Assembly: GCF_000516985.1 (NCBI RefSeq)
Contig: NW_006917106.1
Coordinates: 1-64,000, forward strand
Length of the DNA stretch: 64,000 nt
Reading direction: 5' to 3'
From: Pestalotiopsis fici W106-1
Lineage: Eukaryota > Ascomycota > Sordariomycetes > Amphisphaeriales > Sporocadaceae
Positions 47,223-59,200 of this stretch are shown here, piece by piece; position 1 is the first letter of the stretch; each line of letters opens with the position of its first letter. Made by a program: the position numbers and the translations under genes. A model generated the notes under the pieces. That model was not told where the DNA came from. It saw nothing but the letters and a program-made list of their open reading frames with translations, and made no database searches.

Positions 47223-47266
47223 GTTTTTATGCAGCGCATACACAAATGCATACGCTGCATAAAAAC
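47223..47266. repeat. Stem-loop: 14-bp arms, 16-base loop
   Basis: GTTTTTATGCAGCG (47223-47236) pairs perfectly with its reverse complement at 47253-47266. The inner bases extend the stem with mismatches. It lies about 340 bp upstream of the SAM50 start. Confidence 0.7.
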
Positions 47267-47308
47267 TTTCTCATCACCGCCACAACATTGACGTCGATTC
47301 CCCAAGCT

Positions 47309-47324
47309 AGGTACATATGTACCT
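47309..47324. repeat. Perfect 16-bp palindrome
   Basis: AGGTACATATGTACCT is its own reverse complement and is overlapped by a second inverted repeat, TGTACCTTA/TAAGGTACA. It could be a dimeric factor site or a TAGGTA-type fungal repeat. Confidence 0.6.
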
Positions 47325-47607
47325 TATGTAAGGTACATACATTACCTAGGGGCGTGCACACAGCCGTACACGGCTATATACTACTACGTAGTGCCGTTGC
47401 TTCGGTGGATCCCTACCACAATCTGGAGCCTCTATCGACCTGGAGCTGCAGTTACATGAAGCGCCCAAGCAACCAAGGTTGTAGAGCTTGCCCGGGATCA
47501 GCCGAGATTTACACCTCAAGCTCTTCACCTAAACCCGCAAACTCTCACGAGACAAAACAGTATCGCAAACCGCCGGAGCCGAATCGACGCAGTGCCCCGT
47601 CGTCACA

Positions 47608-49315
47608 ATGGCTGCAAACAGCTCTCAAGGCGGCGACGATGTGAGTTTACTTGCTGCAAGCTGGAGGCAGCATTTGCATTGGACTTGCTGGTTCGCTGAC
47701 ATGCGCTGAATGCTCAAACAGGCCTTTGAGGGTCTCCTCCGACGAGAGACGGCCTCGGTCGAGCAGAAGTTGGCTGCCGAGAGAGAACAAGCACAGGCAC
47801 AGGCACGCAACATCGATCTCGTAAGTTGCTGAGCAGTTGGATTAGTCGTCGAGACTGCGACACCAAAGGCCATCATGCTAATACTCCCTCGAGTTGCAAC
47901 ACAATGGCACCCTCCCCGTCACTGTCTCGTCGGTGCAGGTCCATGGTGCCAAAAACACCCGCAAATCCTTCCTCGACCCTCTCTTCCAGCCATTGGTACA
48001 CGGCAGCGCCAGCACTGGCTTCACCCTGGCGGAGATGCTGGAGGAGGTTGGACAGGTTGTGGGAAAACTACAAAAGTTTGACATTTTTCACGACCAAATA
48101 CACGTACACCTGTCGCAGCCCTCCCAAACCGACCCTTCGACCTCTCCGACCGATTTAGACATTGCGCTGCGAGTACGCGAGAAGTCAAAGGTCTTTCTCA
48201 AGACGGGCACGGATTTGGGCAACACGGAAGGCTCCGCATACGGTACTATGCACCTGCGAAACCTCTTTGGTGGCGCAGAGTCCCTATCTCTGAATGCCTC
48301 CACGGGCACGAGAACCCGCTCGGCATACAGCGCCGAGTTCAGCACTCCTGTGCTGAGCAACCCCGACCTGCGTCTGAGTTTCGAGGGGTTGGCGAGCAGC
48401 ACACATAAGCCGTGGGCAAGTCACGAAGAGGTTGTCAAGGGCGGTGGTGTCAAGCTGAACTGGAACAATCCAGCAGGCGACAAGTACCAAGTAGGCTACA
48501 CCGGTGCCTGGCGGCAGGTCACTGGCTTGGGTGAGCGAGCAAGCCCTACTGTACGAGGCGATGCAGGCGATTCTGTCAAGAGCGCCATCTCCTATCTCTT
48601 TACGCGCGACCGCAGAGATAATCCCATGCTGCCACAGAGCGGATACCTCATCAAGACGGCAAGTGAGATTGCCGGCTGGGGATCCTTGGGCGGAGATGTA
48701 GCTTTCGCAAAAAGCGAGATGGAGCTCGGCGGTGCTGTACCAGTGCCCGTGCCCGGGGTAAGCGGCTTCTCGGGCGTCTCGATAGGCGCTGGCTTCCGTG
48801 CCGGTCTGCTGTACCCACTGCCGCTGGGCTACGGCCTGGACGGAGCAAAACCGAGTCGCGTCAACGACCGCTTCAGCCTCGGCGGCCCAACAGACGTTCG
48901 TGGATTTACGCTGGGAGGTCTCGGCCCACGGGATGGTGGCGATGCCCTGGGCGGCGACGTTTTTGCCGCGGGAAGCGTGAACATGCTATTTCCACTGCCA
49001 AGAGCCGGGCCCGAGAGTCCTTTCCGGATCCAACTCTTCGCCAACGGCGGCCGCTCCGTGGCCCTGCGAAACAAGTCAAAGAGCAGGGAGGAGCCATTGG
49101 ATAAAGGACTCAGCTCTGGTGCCGTGATGGACGGAATTGTATCAGCTACGAAAGATCTCACAACGGGATTGCCCAGCCTGGCTGTGGGACTCGGCCTGGT
49201 CTATGCTCATCCAGTAGCTCGATTTGAGCTCAACTTTAGCTTGCCCTTGGTGGTCAGGCGAGAAGAAGAGAAGCGCAAAGGTCTGAGTGTGGGAGTTGGC
49301 ATCAATTTCTTGTAG
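47608..49315 (+). CDS. sam50: SAM50/TOB55, mitochondrial outer-membrane beta-barrel assembly protein
   Basis: Three exons, 47608-47640, 47722-47820 and 47894-49315, give 517 aa. A short head and coiled-coil-like stretch (EGLLRRETASVEQKLAAERE) precede the POTRA domain (VTVSSVQVHGAKNTRKSFLD, about residues 50-120). A bacterial-surface-antigen type beta-barrel follows, including RFSLGGPTDVRGFTLGGLGPRDGGDALGGD, which matches the loop-6 RGF region of the Omp85 family. The C-terminus KGLSVGVGINFL fits a beta-signal. It inserts beta-barrel proteins into the outer mitochondrial membrane. The first exon codes only 11 residues; intron 2 ends CGAG after a CTAAT branch. Confidence 0.9.
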
Positions 49316-51018
49316 TAGTAACTCTCTAATCCCAGAGCGTTCCTGTGAGACTTGCAAGTTGTAGATATTTGGGAGGTTCTGAACCCTTCACAACAACCCT
49401 CATCTAATGTAAAACTATCGGATATAAACCCATATCATGCGATGTTAATGGTCCATCGTTACCATGCTACGTGTCGTCTCGCTTCAATGACCACCATCGT
49501 GGAGTATTTGACCAGGTTCGACTGTACAAGTCTATTGTTTTCCGTGTTTCGCTTCCACCCTGGGCCGTCGGCACGGGCTACTCCTATGCTCGGAATTTCC
49601 GGACTTCCATTGCCCAGTTTAAAGACATGGCTATTAGTCATCTAATTCCAGCTCTTCGGATTTTCTTGGCTTTTTTTTTTTTTTTTGCACCAGGGAAAAG
49701 AAAGAAAGACGAAGAAAAGAACTCCCATTCACATCTGTCGGTTGAGCAAGTACCGAGCCATAGAATCACTACATATCTAGCACTAGGTAGGTGACTAGGA
49801 CTGTTGTTTGTTGCAGATCGTGGGTGAGACCAGGGGCAAGTCACAGAAGACGCCTCGGCGTGTGGAGACGGTCAATGCCATACTCACTCGACGCTAGCTC
49901 GCCCGTGTCTGAGCAGTAGGAGAGGAAAGAGAGCTTTTCAACACCCTAAAGTTTTTTTTCTCTTTCCTTTCAAAAAATGTAGGGAAGGAAAATAGAATAA
50001 ACAAATCACGCCTTGCCCCGTCCGCACACGAGATATTGCGGACGGCTACGTCTGGAGAGGTAGGTTGCAGTGTTTGTACTTTGCATACTATCCATGTATG
50101 TACCTGGGAACGCCGCCAATCTCAAGTGCCAGAGCCTCCTCAGCCAATGGTCAAATTGTATTGTCAACCTCTGACTGGATCTTTCCAGGAAAAGCATTTG
50201 CCAACCAGTTGACCATATGCACACATCATTGATGGGAGACTTGAATGTTTCTCAATACGGACGATGGAATCGCAATGCCCGGCTTAGAGGCTGTGCAGTC
50301 AAGTGCCGTGCTGATCACGACAGGCACCCCCGGGTCGATCAATCTGCAAGCGCTACCTAGACTGCATCATAATTCTAGAATACCGTTTCCTTTTGACCTT
50401 CTCCTCTGGCCCCGTAGTCAACGGCCCGTAGGTACATTAGGTTCAAGCTTCAAACAAGCTGCGGTCTTCCCGAAACGGTCCAGCAATATCAGACTAGACC
50501 ATATTTTCTTCTAAAGGCAGCAGCAGGGTTTTGATTGCTCTGCGCGCTGCATTGGGCCAAGCAGTCTGGCCGTGAAGATCAGTCTGGTCCGATGCCATCA
50601 TCTGAAATCTCGCAAACAGGTTGATTGGTGCTGTTGCTGGCACTGCATCCTGTTTTCTCCAATGCCATGCTGCTGTTTCTGCTCGAGGCTGCTATAGTGT
50701 CAAAACGTCTGGTCGTACCACTGAGTGGCATATCCGAGCCCCACGACTCTTGCCACATGTCAGGTCTGATCACTTTGCCCTACAGCAGCAGGAAACAATA
50801 TAACATGATAAGTGACTGAGTTTGCTCACATTGGCGATTCTCTTCCAGAGCTGGATCTCTCTCCTCTTATCCCTTTTTTTCTTTTTATTCCCCTTACCTC
50901 TTCGCATCAAGGTCCTGGTCGACCTGAGCCTTGAAGTTCCGCTGTGCGGATATGCTTAACACTTGACGATATAGTTTAATTCGAGCTCGAATCTTACAGA
51001 GAGGTCGCCTGGTGGACT
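49316..51018. other. 1.7-kb intergenic region
   Basis: It holds a poly-T run at about 49668-49686 and CT-rich sequence before the MFS start. No supported gene. Confidence 0.5.
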
Positions 51019-53439
51019 ATGGATGAGAAAGTCCCCTATCTGGCTCGCTCCGAGTCTGTACAGAGTGATGAAAGCGATGATAGGAAGGTCATTGGGTCCA
51101 CAAACCTGGTGGACGAGAAGTAAGCAACTTCTTGTATCATTCTTGACTTATATCAAATCATTCAGGAAGCATATACTCTAGGAAGTAATGCTACAGGATA
51201 GCAGATTTATCAAGAGGGGAACTGCTAACACGTATTGTTGTAGTGGCGAGATTCGTCTAATTCCGGTGAGTATTGGAGCCTTGAAATCCCAAATGGACAG
51301 TCGCTCATTGGTATTCATAGATGCCGACTCCAGACCCGAAAGGTGTGTTATCACTGACACCGAATCATCACGATTATTCCTGCTCACGTCCAAGTCAGAT
51401 CCTCTTAATATCCCCGACAAACAGAAATGGCTGGCGGTTGGGATTTTGTGTTTCTGTGAGTTACAGCGGCTTCTTAAGACTTCATCAGATAATGGAAACC
51501 CCGCGCAGCAGCGCGTTGAAGACAACGCTCAGTGAGGTTTCCATCAAGTAGAATATGCTTCTACAATCATTCGCAATTTGCTGTCGCGGTATCTATCTGT
51601 CTATCCCTCGATGGCGGTGGTCGCGAGAACAACCACTGGGAAGCGGCTCGTTGTCAAGTAGCCGGCGGTGATGTGTGGCATTGTTTTGAGAACACGACGG
51701 TAACTAACATCACTTGACAGTCGGCTCGCTCGCCCTCAGCGCGGAAGTCATCATTGGTGCCTTGATCCCCGTTTTCTTGCTCGAGTACTCTGGCGTCGAC
51801 CCCCGCTCACTAAACGACGTGGACTTTGTGGCCAACTCGCACGGGTCAATCAATTTCAACCCCCTATCCGTCGTCCCGCCAGGCATCGTTCCAGCCGACA
51901 TTGGCCAGGTTTCCCTCTTGGCCACCATTCCGCTGCTCGCCAACGGCATTGCGTCATACTTCCTTGTTCCGCTGTCCATTGCTATTGGCCGACGGCCTGT
52001 ACTCTTGCTCACCGGCGCACTTGCTTGGATAGGAGGCCTCTGGGCTGGGCTCAGCACCTCCTTGGAAAGTCACATGGCAGCACGCGCGCTGCAAGGTTTG
52101 GGCGCTGGTGCAGTCGAAGCACTTATACCGCTCATTGTCCAGGATATCATGTTTATCCACCAGCGCAACAAGGCCATGAGTGCCGTCATTAGCAGCCAGG
52201 GTATCGTCATCATTGCTCTGGGCATTGCGGCGCCCTATGTGGCGGCCAACTTCACATGGAGGATTCTATATTTTGCCACGAGCGGGTTTGGAGTTCTAGC
52301 GTGGGCGCTCATGATCGCCTTTCTCCCCGAGACGAGGTGGACGAGAGGCAAGGAAGAGCTGAGTGGGCAAAAGATTTATGCGCTTGCACCGGGCGAGCGG
52401 CGACCAAGGCTCGAGCCCGAGACATACGGACCAAGAACTATGTGGACAACGGTAGGAGTGTTCCAGTTTGGATTTGAGTGGAAAGAAGCTGGCAGATCTA
52501 GTAAGCAATTTGCTGTGTTATCCCTTACCTGTTTTGGGTTATCCCACAAGCATGGATTTCCTAGTGAGACACAATATTGCAACAGCCTTGCAGTCGTCTT
52601 TCCTTGAGAGAGCTATTTCGAATTCGTCGTCCATCTAGGAAAGACATTGCTGACACATAATACTGTAGTGCTTGATACTTTACGTACAACCCTGTTCCCG
52701 GCCATATTGTGGACAACGTTGGCGAACTCAGCGTTCGTGATTATCAATCAGGCAGCCCAGCAACTGGGGTCGTTTGCACTGCTAGCCCAGGGGTAAGAGA
52801 TGACACTTATTTGCGGGTGTGTCACCATTATTTTCTCGTCCACGGTTGTTAATGTTTACCTCCAGGTGGCAATTTCAATACACGGGCCTCTCGGTGATTC
52901 CAACTGTCGCTGCCACTATAGCCGTCTACTTTCTCGGCGGGCCAGTGTCTGACAAGATCTCTTTATGGATCACTCGCCACCACGGCGGAGTTCGCGAGGC
53001 TGAATTCCACCTACCGAACCTGATCCTGCCATTTGTTTCGGGCATCTTGGGCACCTTTATATTTGGATATGCTGGACAAAACAACTTACACTGGGCTTTA
53101 ATTCTGCTAGGTGCCTTCTTCATCATTTTCGCATTTTTGACGGTGCTCACCGTGGTCAATGTGTTTGTGGTCGAGTCCTATCCAATGTGGGCAGGTCCCG
53201 TATTGGTCAACGTGAGCAGTCTCAGGATTGTGATTGCATTCTTCCTCAGCAGCCAAGTCACAGTTTGGGTTGTGGAGAAGGGCATCCTCAACACGTTTGC
53301 TATCTATGCCGAATCTTTGATTGTTCTCAGCCTGGGCTTACCGATACTATGGTTCTTTGGCAAGAGCATCAGGATCTGGACGGCGGGCCGCGTTGAAGCC
53401 GTGGCCACGGAGAAGCTGAAGAGAGTTGATTCAGTATGA
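51019..53439 (+). CDS. MFS transporter, DHA-like
   Basis: Seven exons: 51019-51119, 51244-51265, 51321-51342, 51399-51455, 51721-52500, 52669-52792 and 52866-53439, giving 559 aa. Exons 2 and 3 are 22 nt each and are needed to rebuild GEIRLIP-MPTPDPKD-PLNIPDKQKW, a typical pre-helix segment of fungal MFS multidrug or polyamine-type carriers. Twelve segments are expected: GSLALSAEVIIGALIPVF opens helix 1, and SIAIGRRPVLLLTG is a GRRP variant of the loop 2-3 motif. IPLIVQDIMFIHQRNKAM is the helix 4-5 region, and ESYPMWAGPVLVNVSSLR comes late. Likely plasma membrane; substrate unknown. All seven junctions close in frame. Confidence 0.85.
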
Positions 53440-53904
53440 CTGAAGAAATACTCACTATAATATACATATCATCATTGGAGCTAGCCAGTGGAGTTTCACA
53501 ATCCAACAAGGATTTGTCATTTTCAAACCAATATAGCACGAACGAATCGCTTGTGACTAGATGCCCATTTTCGACATTAAGAAAGCTGCGCCGTCTACTC
53601 AGGCCGTCATGGTTTCATTACTACCGAGTGAGCTCAAAACCATCTTCATCAGTACGGCCATCCCCATGCTGTGTACCGCAGGTGAATAATTGCTGTAATT
53701 TCTTTCGTGTCTTAAAAAAAAAAAAAGCTTTGGACCATATATTCTCATATGCATTCATGTTATTTCCAAACAAACATCCTTCCGATCCCTGCTACCTCAG
53801 CCTAGGAAATGAGCTAGAACCGAGTCCTCGTTGACTTCTGTGAGCTGTGTCACACGTGAATGTGCAGACATAGTCCAGATCTTGTTGCTGGCGCGGCATT
53901 ACTC
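53440..53904. other. Intergenic, convergent 3' ends
   Basis: 465 bp including a poly-A run near 53714-53726. No supported gene. Confidence 0.45.
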
Positions 53905-54087
53905 CTACTTGGCACTGCTCTGTGTGCTCTGGCCTGCCTGTGATGATGTCTTGGCCTGGGTAGTAGTCTGCGCGCCAGCGTTTTGCTGCTTGGCGGCCGA
54001 GGCAGCAGCAGCTTTCTCGGCTTCGCGCTTGCGGATGTAGGCGTCCTCGGCGGACTTCTCGCGAGTGTTGAAGGATGGGATGTTCAT
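53905..54087 (-). CDS. Small protein with ATPase-inhibitor (IF1)-like helix
   Basis: 60 aa, single exon. MNIPSFNTREKSAEDAYIRKREAEKA in short blocks resembles the fungal/yeast IF1 family core (FxxRExxxEDxYIRxxE), which binds F1-ATPase in mitochondria. The rest is Ala/Gln/Thr/Ser-rich and lacks the usual long coiled-coil half. The ORF is open upstream to an ATG at 54201, which gives a basic, Leu/Ile-containing head that could act as a presequence; which start is used is unclear. Family assignment is tentative. Confidence 0.55.
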   Translation of the reverse strand: MNIPSFNTREKSAEDAYIRKREAEKAAAASAAKQQNAGAQTTTQAKTSSQAGQSTQSSAK

Positions 54088-55165
54088 TTTTCGAAACTTT
54101 ACTTTGAGGGGGGTATAGTGTATGCGAAGGATGCCGGATCTTATGTGTCTGAGATGGAGGAGGTTGTAAGTGATGGGTTTTGGTGTTACAATACAAGACA
54201 CTTGTGGGCTCTGGAAGAATACAAGAACTTAAATGCCTAGATTGGCAACTTTGATTCAATTACTGTCATGATCCTGTCCAATTATTCGCAGTTACTTGCG
54301 CGGGAAGTATTTGACGTCATAGCTCCCGGCTTGGCTTGGATCGTGAGCCGCAGCGATCAATCAACCAATTGTGAAGTGGCGGGGCACTTGGCACTTGGCA
54401 CTTGGCAGATTGTCTGTCTAGAAGTCGCCTAGCTGACCGTTGGAAGGACCACTGTAGATCTCCCTTCAGCAGGCGTACAAGGGCTGCGGTCCCTAGGTAG
54501 TTAGTTGGCTTGAGCGGCCCGACGCGCCCGCCTGAGTCTGCCCCTCCCCTCCCGCATACCGAAAACCAACCAACGGATAAAAGAAGGAATTTCTACCTGC
54601 ACGCTCTCGCAATAAACCCATATGTCATGCCTACCTAGTAGGTATTATGTCTGACTGATGACTAAAGATCCATGCGTATGGCACATGTTTCGAGTTTGAA
54701 TTGTTCCTACGTTCGGTACATTATAATTAATTCGATGTGATCCAAATGCAAACTCACATTACATGCCCACCTGCAGTCTTTACGAAATGTAAGCAAGATA
54801 CATATGTAAACACTGGCTCAGTAAGACTGCTTTTTGGCTATGGCACATGACAATTATGGACGGCGTTGCATACAGTCCGCTGTCATAGTTGTCATCTTTA
54901 TTAATTTTGTAGTTTGTTTGCTTCGTAATCATTCCCGGCTCTTCGCCTAACATACAATTCTACGGGTATTTCATCTCCTACCCGGAGACTCCAGCTGTCC
55001 TGCCACGGCTCGACCTAGGAAGCGATGGAGAGTATGGTCGAGTCACGTGGCGGTAGCCAGCTGTGACTCCCACCGCGGATACCGAGGCATTTATGGACTT
55101 TATACGCATCTATGTAGCGTGTACATACATATCAAGTTTCTGCTGCGACTGGTATCGCCACATAT
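54088..55165. other. 1.1-kb intergenic region
   Basis: Contains three tandem GGCACTT units near 54383-54407 and no supported gene. Confidence 0.5.
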
Positions 55166-56229
55166 CTACAAAGCCTGGACACGGGCCAAGACCTCGTCCT
55201 CGAGAGGGTAGCCCTCGCCGATAATAGACTTGGCGTGTGCCGGAATGAGCAAAGCCTCGTCAATTTCCTTGTACTTGCTGCGCTCAATGTAAATGACGTG
55301 GCCGTGTCTCGACTTGTCGACGATGAGGAGACCGGCACCACGCGCCACGGCCTCGGCGGGCTGAAGCTCCACCTTGATCGCGTCCATGAGGCCCTGAAGG
55401 TTGGGCAGAACCTGGCTGTCGGTCCAGGACGGTGCAAGCGTGTTGACCCGAATGGGGAGACCAGCAGCGCTAATGAGCGCGGTCATGCTTCGGCCCAGGC
55501 CCAAGGCACCGTGCTTAGCCGTTGCTGTTGGTGGTACCATAAGTCAGTCACATATATCTCGAATATATATATATATATATATATATATACAGGAAAAAAG
55601 ACCAAAGATATCTTCAAACTCGGGTGACTGGACAGTAAACATACAGTAGTCGACGGCACGCATGCGCTGAATACCAGTGGAGGAGGCCATGATGACGATG
55701 CTGCCCCCCTCTGGCTGCTGTCTCAGGTAGTAGATTGCCAACGTGGTTGTGTTGACAGCACCCTTCAGAGCCACGTCAAACACGGCATGCGAAGGCTCCT
55801 TGGGGTCACCATTTGCATCAACCTCGGTGCTCAGATAGTCGGCGCGAGGGCCAATACCGGCATTGACAAAGACTGAATCGATCCGGCCGTGAACCTCCTT
55901 GGCCTTCTTGAAGAGAGCGACAAGGTCTGACCAGACAGTCACGTTTGTCTGCACAAAGGTGAACGATCCAGTAGCTGCCTCCGGGTGTGGCTGGATGTCA
56001 CCGCTGACAACCAAAGCACCGTAAGACAATAGGAGCTTTACTGTCGCCAAACCAATACCGCTAGAGCCACCTGTAGCACGGAAGAATCGATGCATTTAGT
56101 ATGAGCACTCCTGGTGGACTTTCTTTGCCGGCGAGCTTCACCCCCCGAGCTTTGCTACTTACCAGTCACGATGACGACCTTGCCCTTGAGGCCGGTGAGG
56201 TCCTCGTCTTTGATCAGAATTTCGGCCAT
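55166..56229 (-). CDS. Short-chain dehydrogenase/reductase
   Basis: Three exons, 56229-56163, 56070-55645 and 55524-55166, give 283 aa. The Rossmann motif TGGSSGIG is split by intron 1. NAGIGPRADY (NAG motif), IVIMASSTGIQ (catalytic Ser) and the YxxxK active site (D-Y-S-T-A-K-H-G) follow; the last is rebuilt across intron 2 and so confirms that splice. The C-terminal half has RVNTLAPSWTDSQV. It is an NAD(P)-dependent oxidoreductase; the substrate is unknown, though 15-hydroxyprostaglandin dehydrogenase-like enzymes have this layout. Intron 2 (120 nt) carries an AT dinucleotide run. Confidence 0.9.
55563..55589. repeat. AT microsatellite within an SDR intron
   Basis: About 13 AT units lie inside intron 2 of the short-chain dehydrogenase, about 40 bases from the acceptor. 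Confidence 0.8.
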
Positions 56230-59200
56230 GGCTGAAGTGTTGTAGGGTAACTATTACTGTACGAGGGATTGAGAAAAGAGAAGTTGGTTGGATTCGCTTG
56301 AAACAAGAACAGCTGGCAGTGTCGATAACGATCTTAGAAAGGTGCCATGTTTATATGTAGTTCCTACGTACCCAGTCCGGTAGGTATTCCATTCACAGAT
56401 AGGTAGTAGGTAGTAGCTTCACCTGCTCTGATGGTGTTATGGGTCGGTAACCACAATGGGGCAAGTTTCTGAGCGACAGACAGGGGGGTCTTCCATGTCA
56501 GGGAGTTGCACATCGTCTCGAATCTGTTATGCGAGACAATCCACCCCGCAGCACTGTCCAGGCCTACCTAGGGAATTTATGTACTATGCCATGAGGCGTC
56601 TGGCATCTCTACACTCATTGAACGAGTGCATTGGATTGTGATTGTGAGCCCTGTCTTCTGCGTACGTGCATGCACCTCTCTGTACGCTACTGTGTACTAC
56701 TGTCATGTAGGCTTCGAAAGCACGCCTCTGTGGGCCTCACTCGAGTGCCTCGACGACGCGACGATCACTCGATAGATCAGGGTCTACTGATGTACTATTC
56801 TGATGAATATGGATAGAGACCCAATGTCCTGTGCTTCCATGGGCTGTACTGTGCAGTGTGTATGCCGACTGTACTTCGCGTACTCCGTAAACCAGACAAG
56901 TGTGTGGATTACTGCAAGATCATTGGCATACAGCAAACACACACACACACTACGTACCTACGGGTAAAGGTCCCATGTTTTCCAGAACCATTGGTATTTA
57001 AAGAATGCTGGAGAACCGGTGTCGTGGACGGGAAACTCGGCCATACCCGTCGCTGATCGAGTCGACGGCAATTTCGACAGCGGGGAATGACCTCGGGAAT
57101 ACCCTCGATTGATTGCGCGAGTGGCCGTTGAGAGGTGGTTGTCATCTGGGATCCCATTCGTCGATCGATTTTCAGAGCGAGCAACGAGACTTTCCGTCAT
57201 GAAGATCAATTCAACGGTCACGCTGTGGCATGGCAGCCCCTGCCAGATAAGCGGGAGGAGTATTTGATGGTTGATGGTCTCGACTCTGCATAGTACATAC
57301 GTAGCACTCTGCTGCTGCTGCTGCTGCTGCCGCCCTGGCTGCTGCACACATCAAGGTCGTCCTGGCTAGTATCAATCTGGTATGGAAGAGGTAATGTACT
57401 GTGTAGCAAGCAGCTTGATCAATAATGAGTGCGCTAGGAAGTCAACACCTACCCGTGGACCAGTACATACCTAGGTGAGGTTGTTACTTGCACCTTATTC
57501 ACGTGCCACCAAGTCGAGGCTGGCGCTTCCAGCCCAGCACATTTGTGGCTTCAGGGGAGAAAGTTGAGGTTATCATTCGGTTGCAAGTAAGCGAACTTTT
57601 GACCTTTTTAAATTACCTCGGTACGTACTATTTTAGACAATGGCAGATGTCGACGGCTAAAGTTGCGTAGTAGTATTATCAATCGGCAGTTTCCCTGTGT
57701 TGATGCCCAGAAGCCCCAAAGTGAGTCCCAAAGGCATACATACATAGTACACTTCGCATGCCTATTACCGAATGTTATTAGCTGGGTGTGTAATCTGAGT
57801 ACTGGGGTCTTTCCTCCAGACCCTGTCCTAGATGCGTGCTCCATTATGTCCTTCTGCCTTAGTAAAAGGGGTTGGGCCCTAGTTAGCGGTGTCTAGCGTT
57901 ACAATGTTAGGATATTTGCACTAGAGTAGTACTGTGTACTAGAACGAAGGGGAAGTAAAGGAAAAAAAAAAAGGAAACGGGTTGCGATCTCGCTTGCCGA
58001 TTGCCAGGGATTAACAAATCTCGAAACTGGAAGCCTGCAAATGTTGTATCTATTATGTAAGCCCATGATACAACACATGAAGAAGCATCACCATAAAAAG
58101 ACAAGATAATTATATCAGCGCAATGCCGTCAACAGACGGAAAGTTTCAACTCTAGCGCTGTCTGATAGCTCAACTTTTTTCTTCCGGGAAATAACAAATA
58201 ACCCCATTGAGATCTTCTCGTTACGAGCAGTTTGGGACCAACTATCTAATGTGCCTACATACCTACCTACTCACCTGCCTACAATTTAGTGGAAAGCTAG
58301 ACATCTTGTCAGGGAATTGACTGGTCTCGACCTGTCGTCGTCAGGCACATTACTACGATATATGCAGAAGCGGCCCCGTCTGCCGCCTGGCGGTCGCTAT
58401 TCCCACCATTGCTCTCGGAGGGCTTAGTCACTAGCCTGGCCCTTAAGATGGTTGTAAAACTTCCCGTGTGCTAGCAGCCTGTATATCAAACGGCCTCTAA
58501 CTGCATTGATCATGATCAAGTACACGATCTACGGTCCTAGGCACTACACTACTACTCAGACATCCAATAAACTACCCATGGTTCCTCTCCGTTGAAGAGT
58601 TCTGCACCAATTGTGATGGTATCAGCCACTGTCTATCACGTCCATCAGTGGGAATGGGTTCTTCGTTAGCGGGGCTTCATTAGTGGCCAAGCCCTGGTGT
58701 CGTCCCACAAACAGAGAGGAGTCTTAAGCGAGATGGAGAATATTTACTGGCACCTGGCTCATTTACTCACCGTATCCCGCGTGGATGGATGGTGGAACAA
58801 AATCTTGTTTGTCACGAATTTTGCGAACGGCATACCGTTGCTGAGAGCGATCGACCGTCGCTCTCTTTGCGAGTCGCCGAGTGTGGTGAGCCGAGTAAGC
58901 GCGAGCTGCCGGCAAAAAAGACATCGACAACAATATGCCTCCCAGATTCTATGGATACCCGAGTAGAAATCTTCTACTCTTGGATAATGATTTTTTCGAC
59001 CGTATCATGGGCGTCACGTCCAATGCCACGCCTTCACCAACTCAAGACAAATGAACGTAGTATTAGTATGAGGTTGACCAGCTGATTTCTTCATCACAAC
59101 TGTCTGATCATCTTGATTCATGAAAGCCGAAATGATGCCACTGATGACTTATAGTCTACAGGCTACCGGTAATCGCTTCACGCAGCCCCCATTGCCCTGC

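Larger units (their letters stand above)
46231..47607. other. Divergent promoter region with stem-loop sequences
   Basis: 1.4 kb between ubc6 and SAM50, with no supported gene. It holds a 44-base inverted repeat (47223-47266) and a 16-base palindrome (47309-47324), reported separately. Confidence 0.55.
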
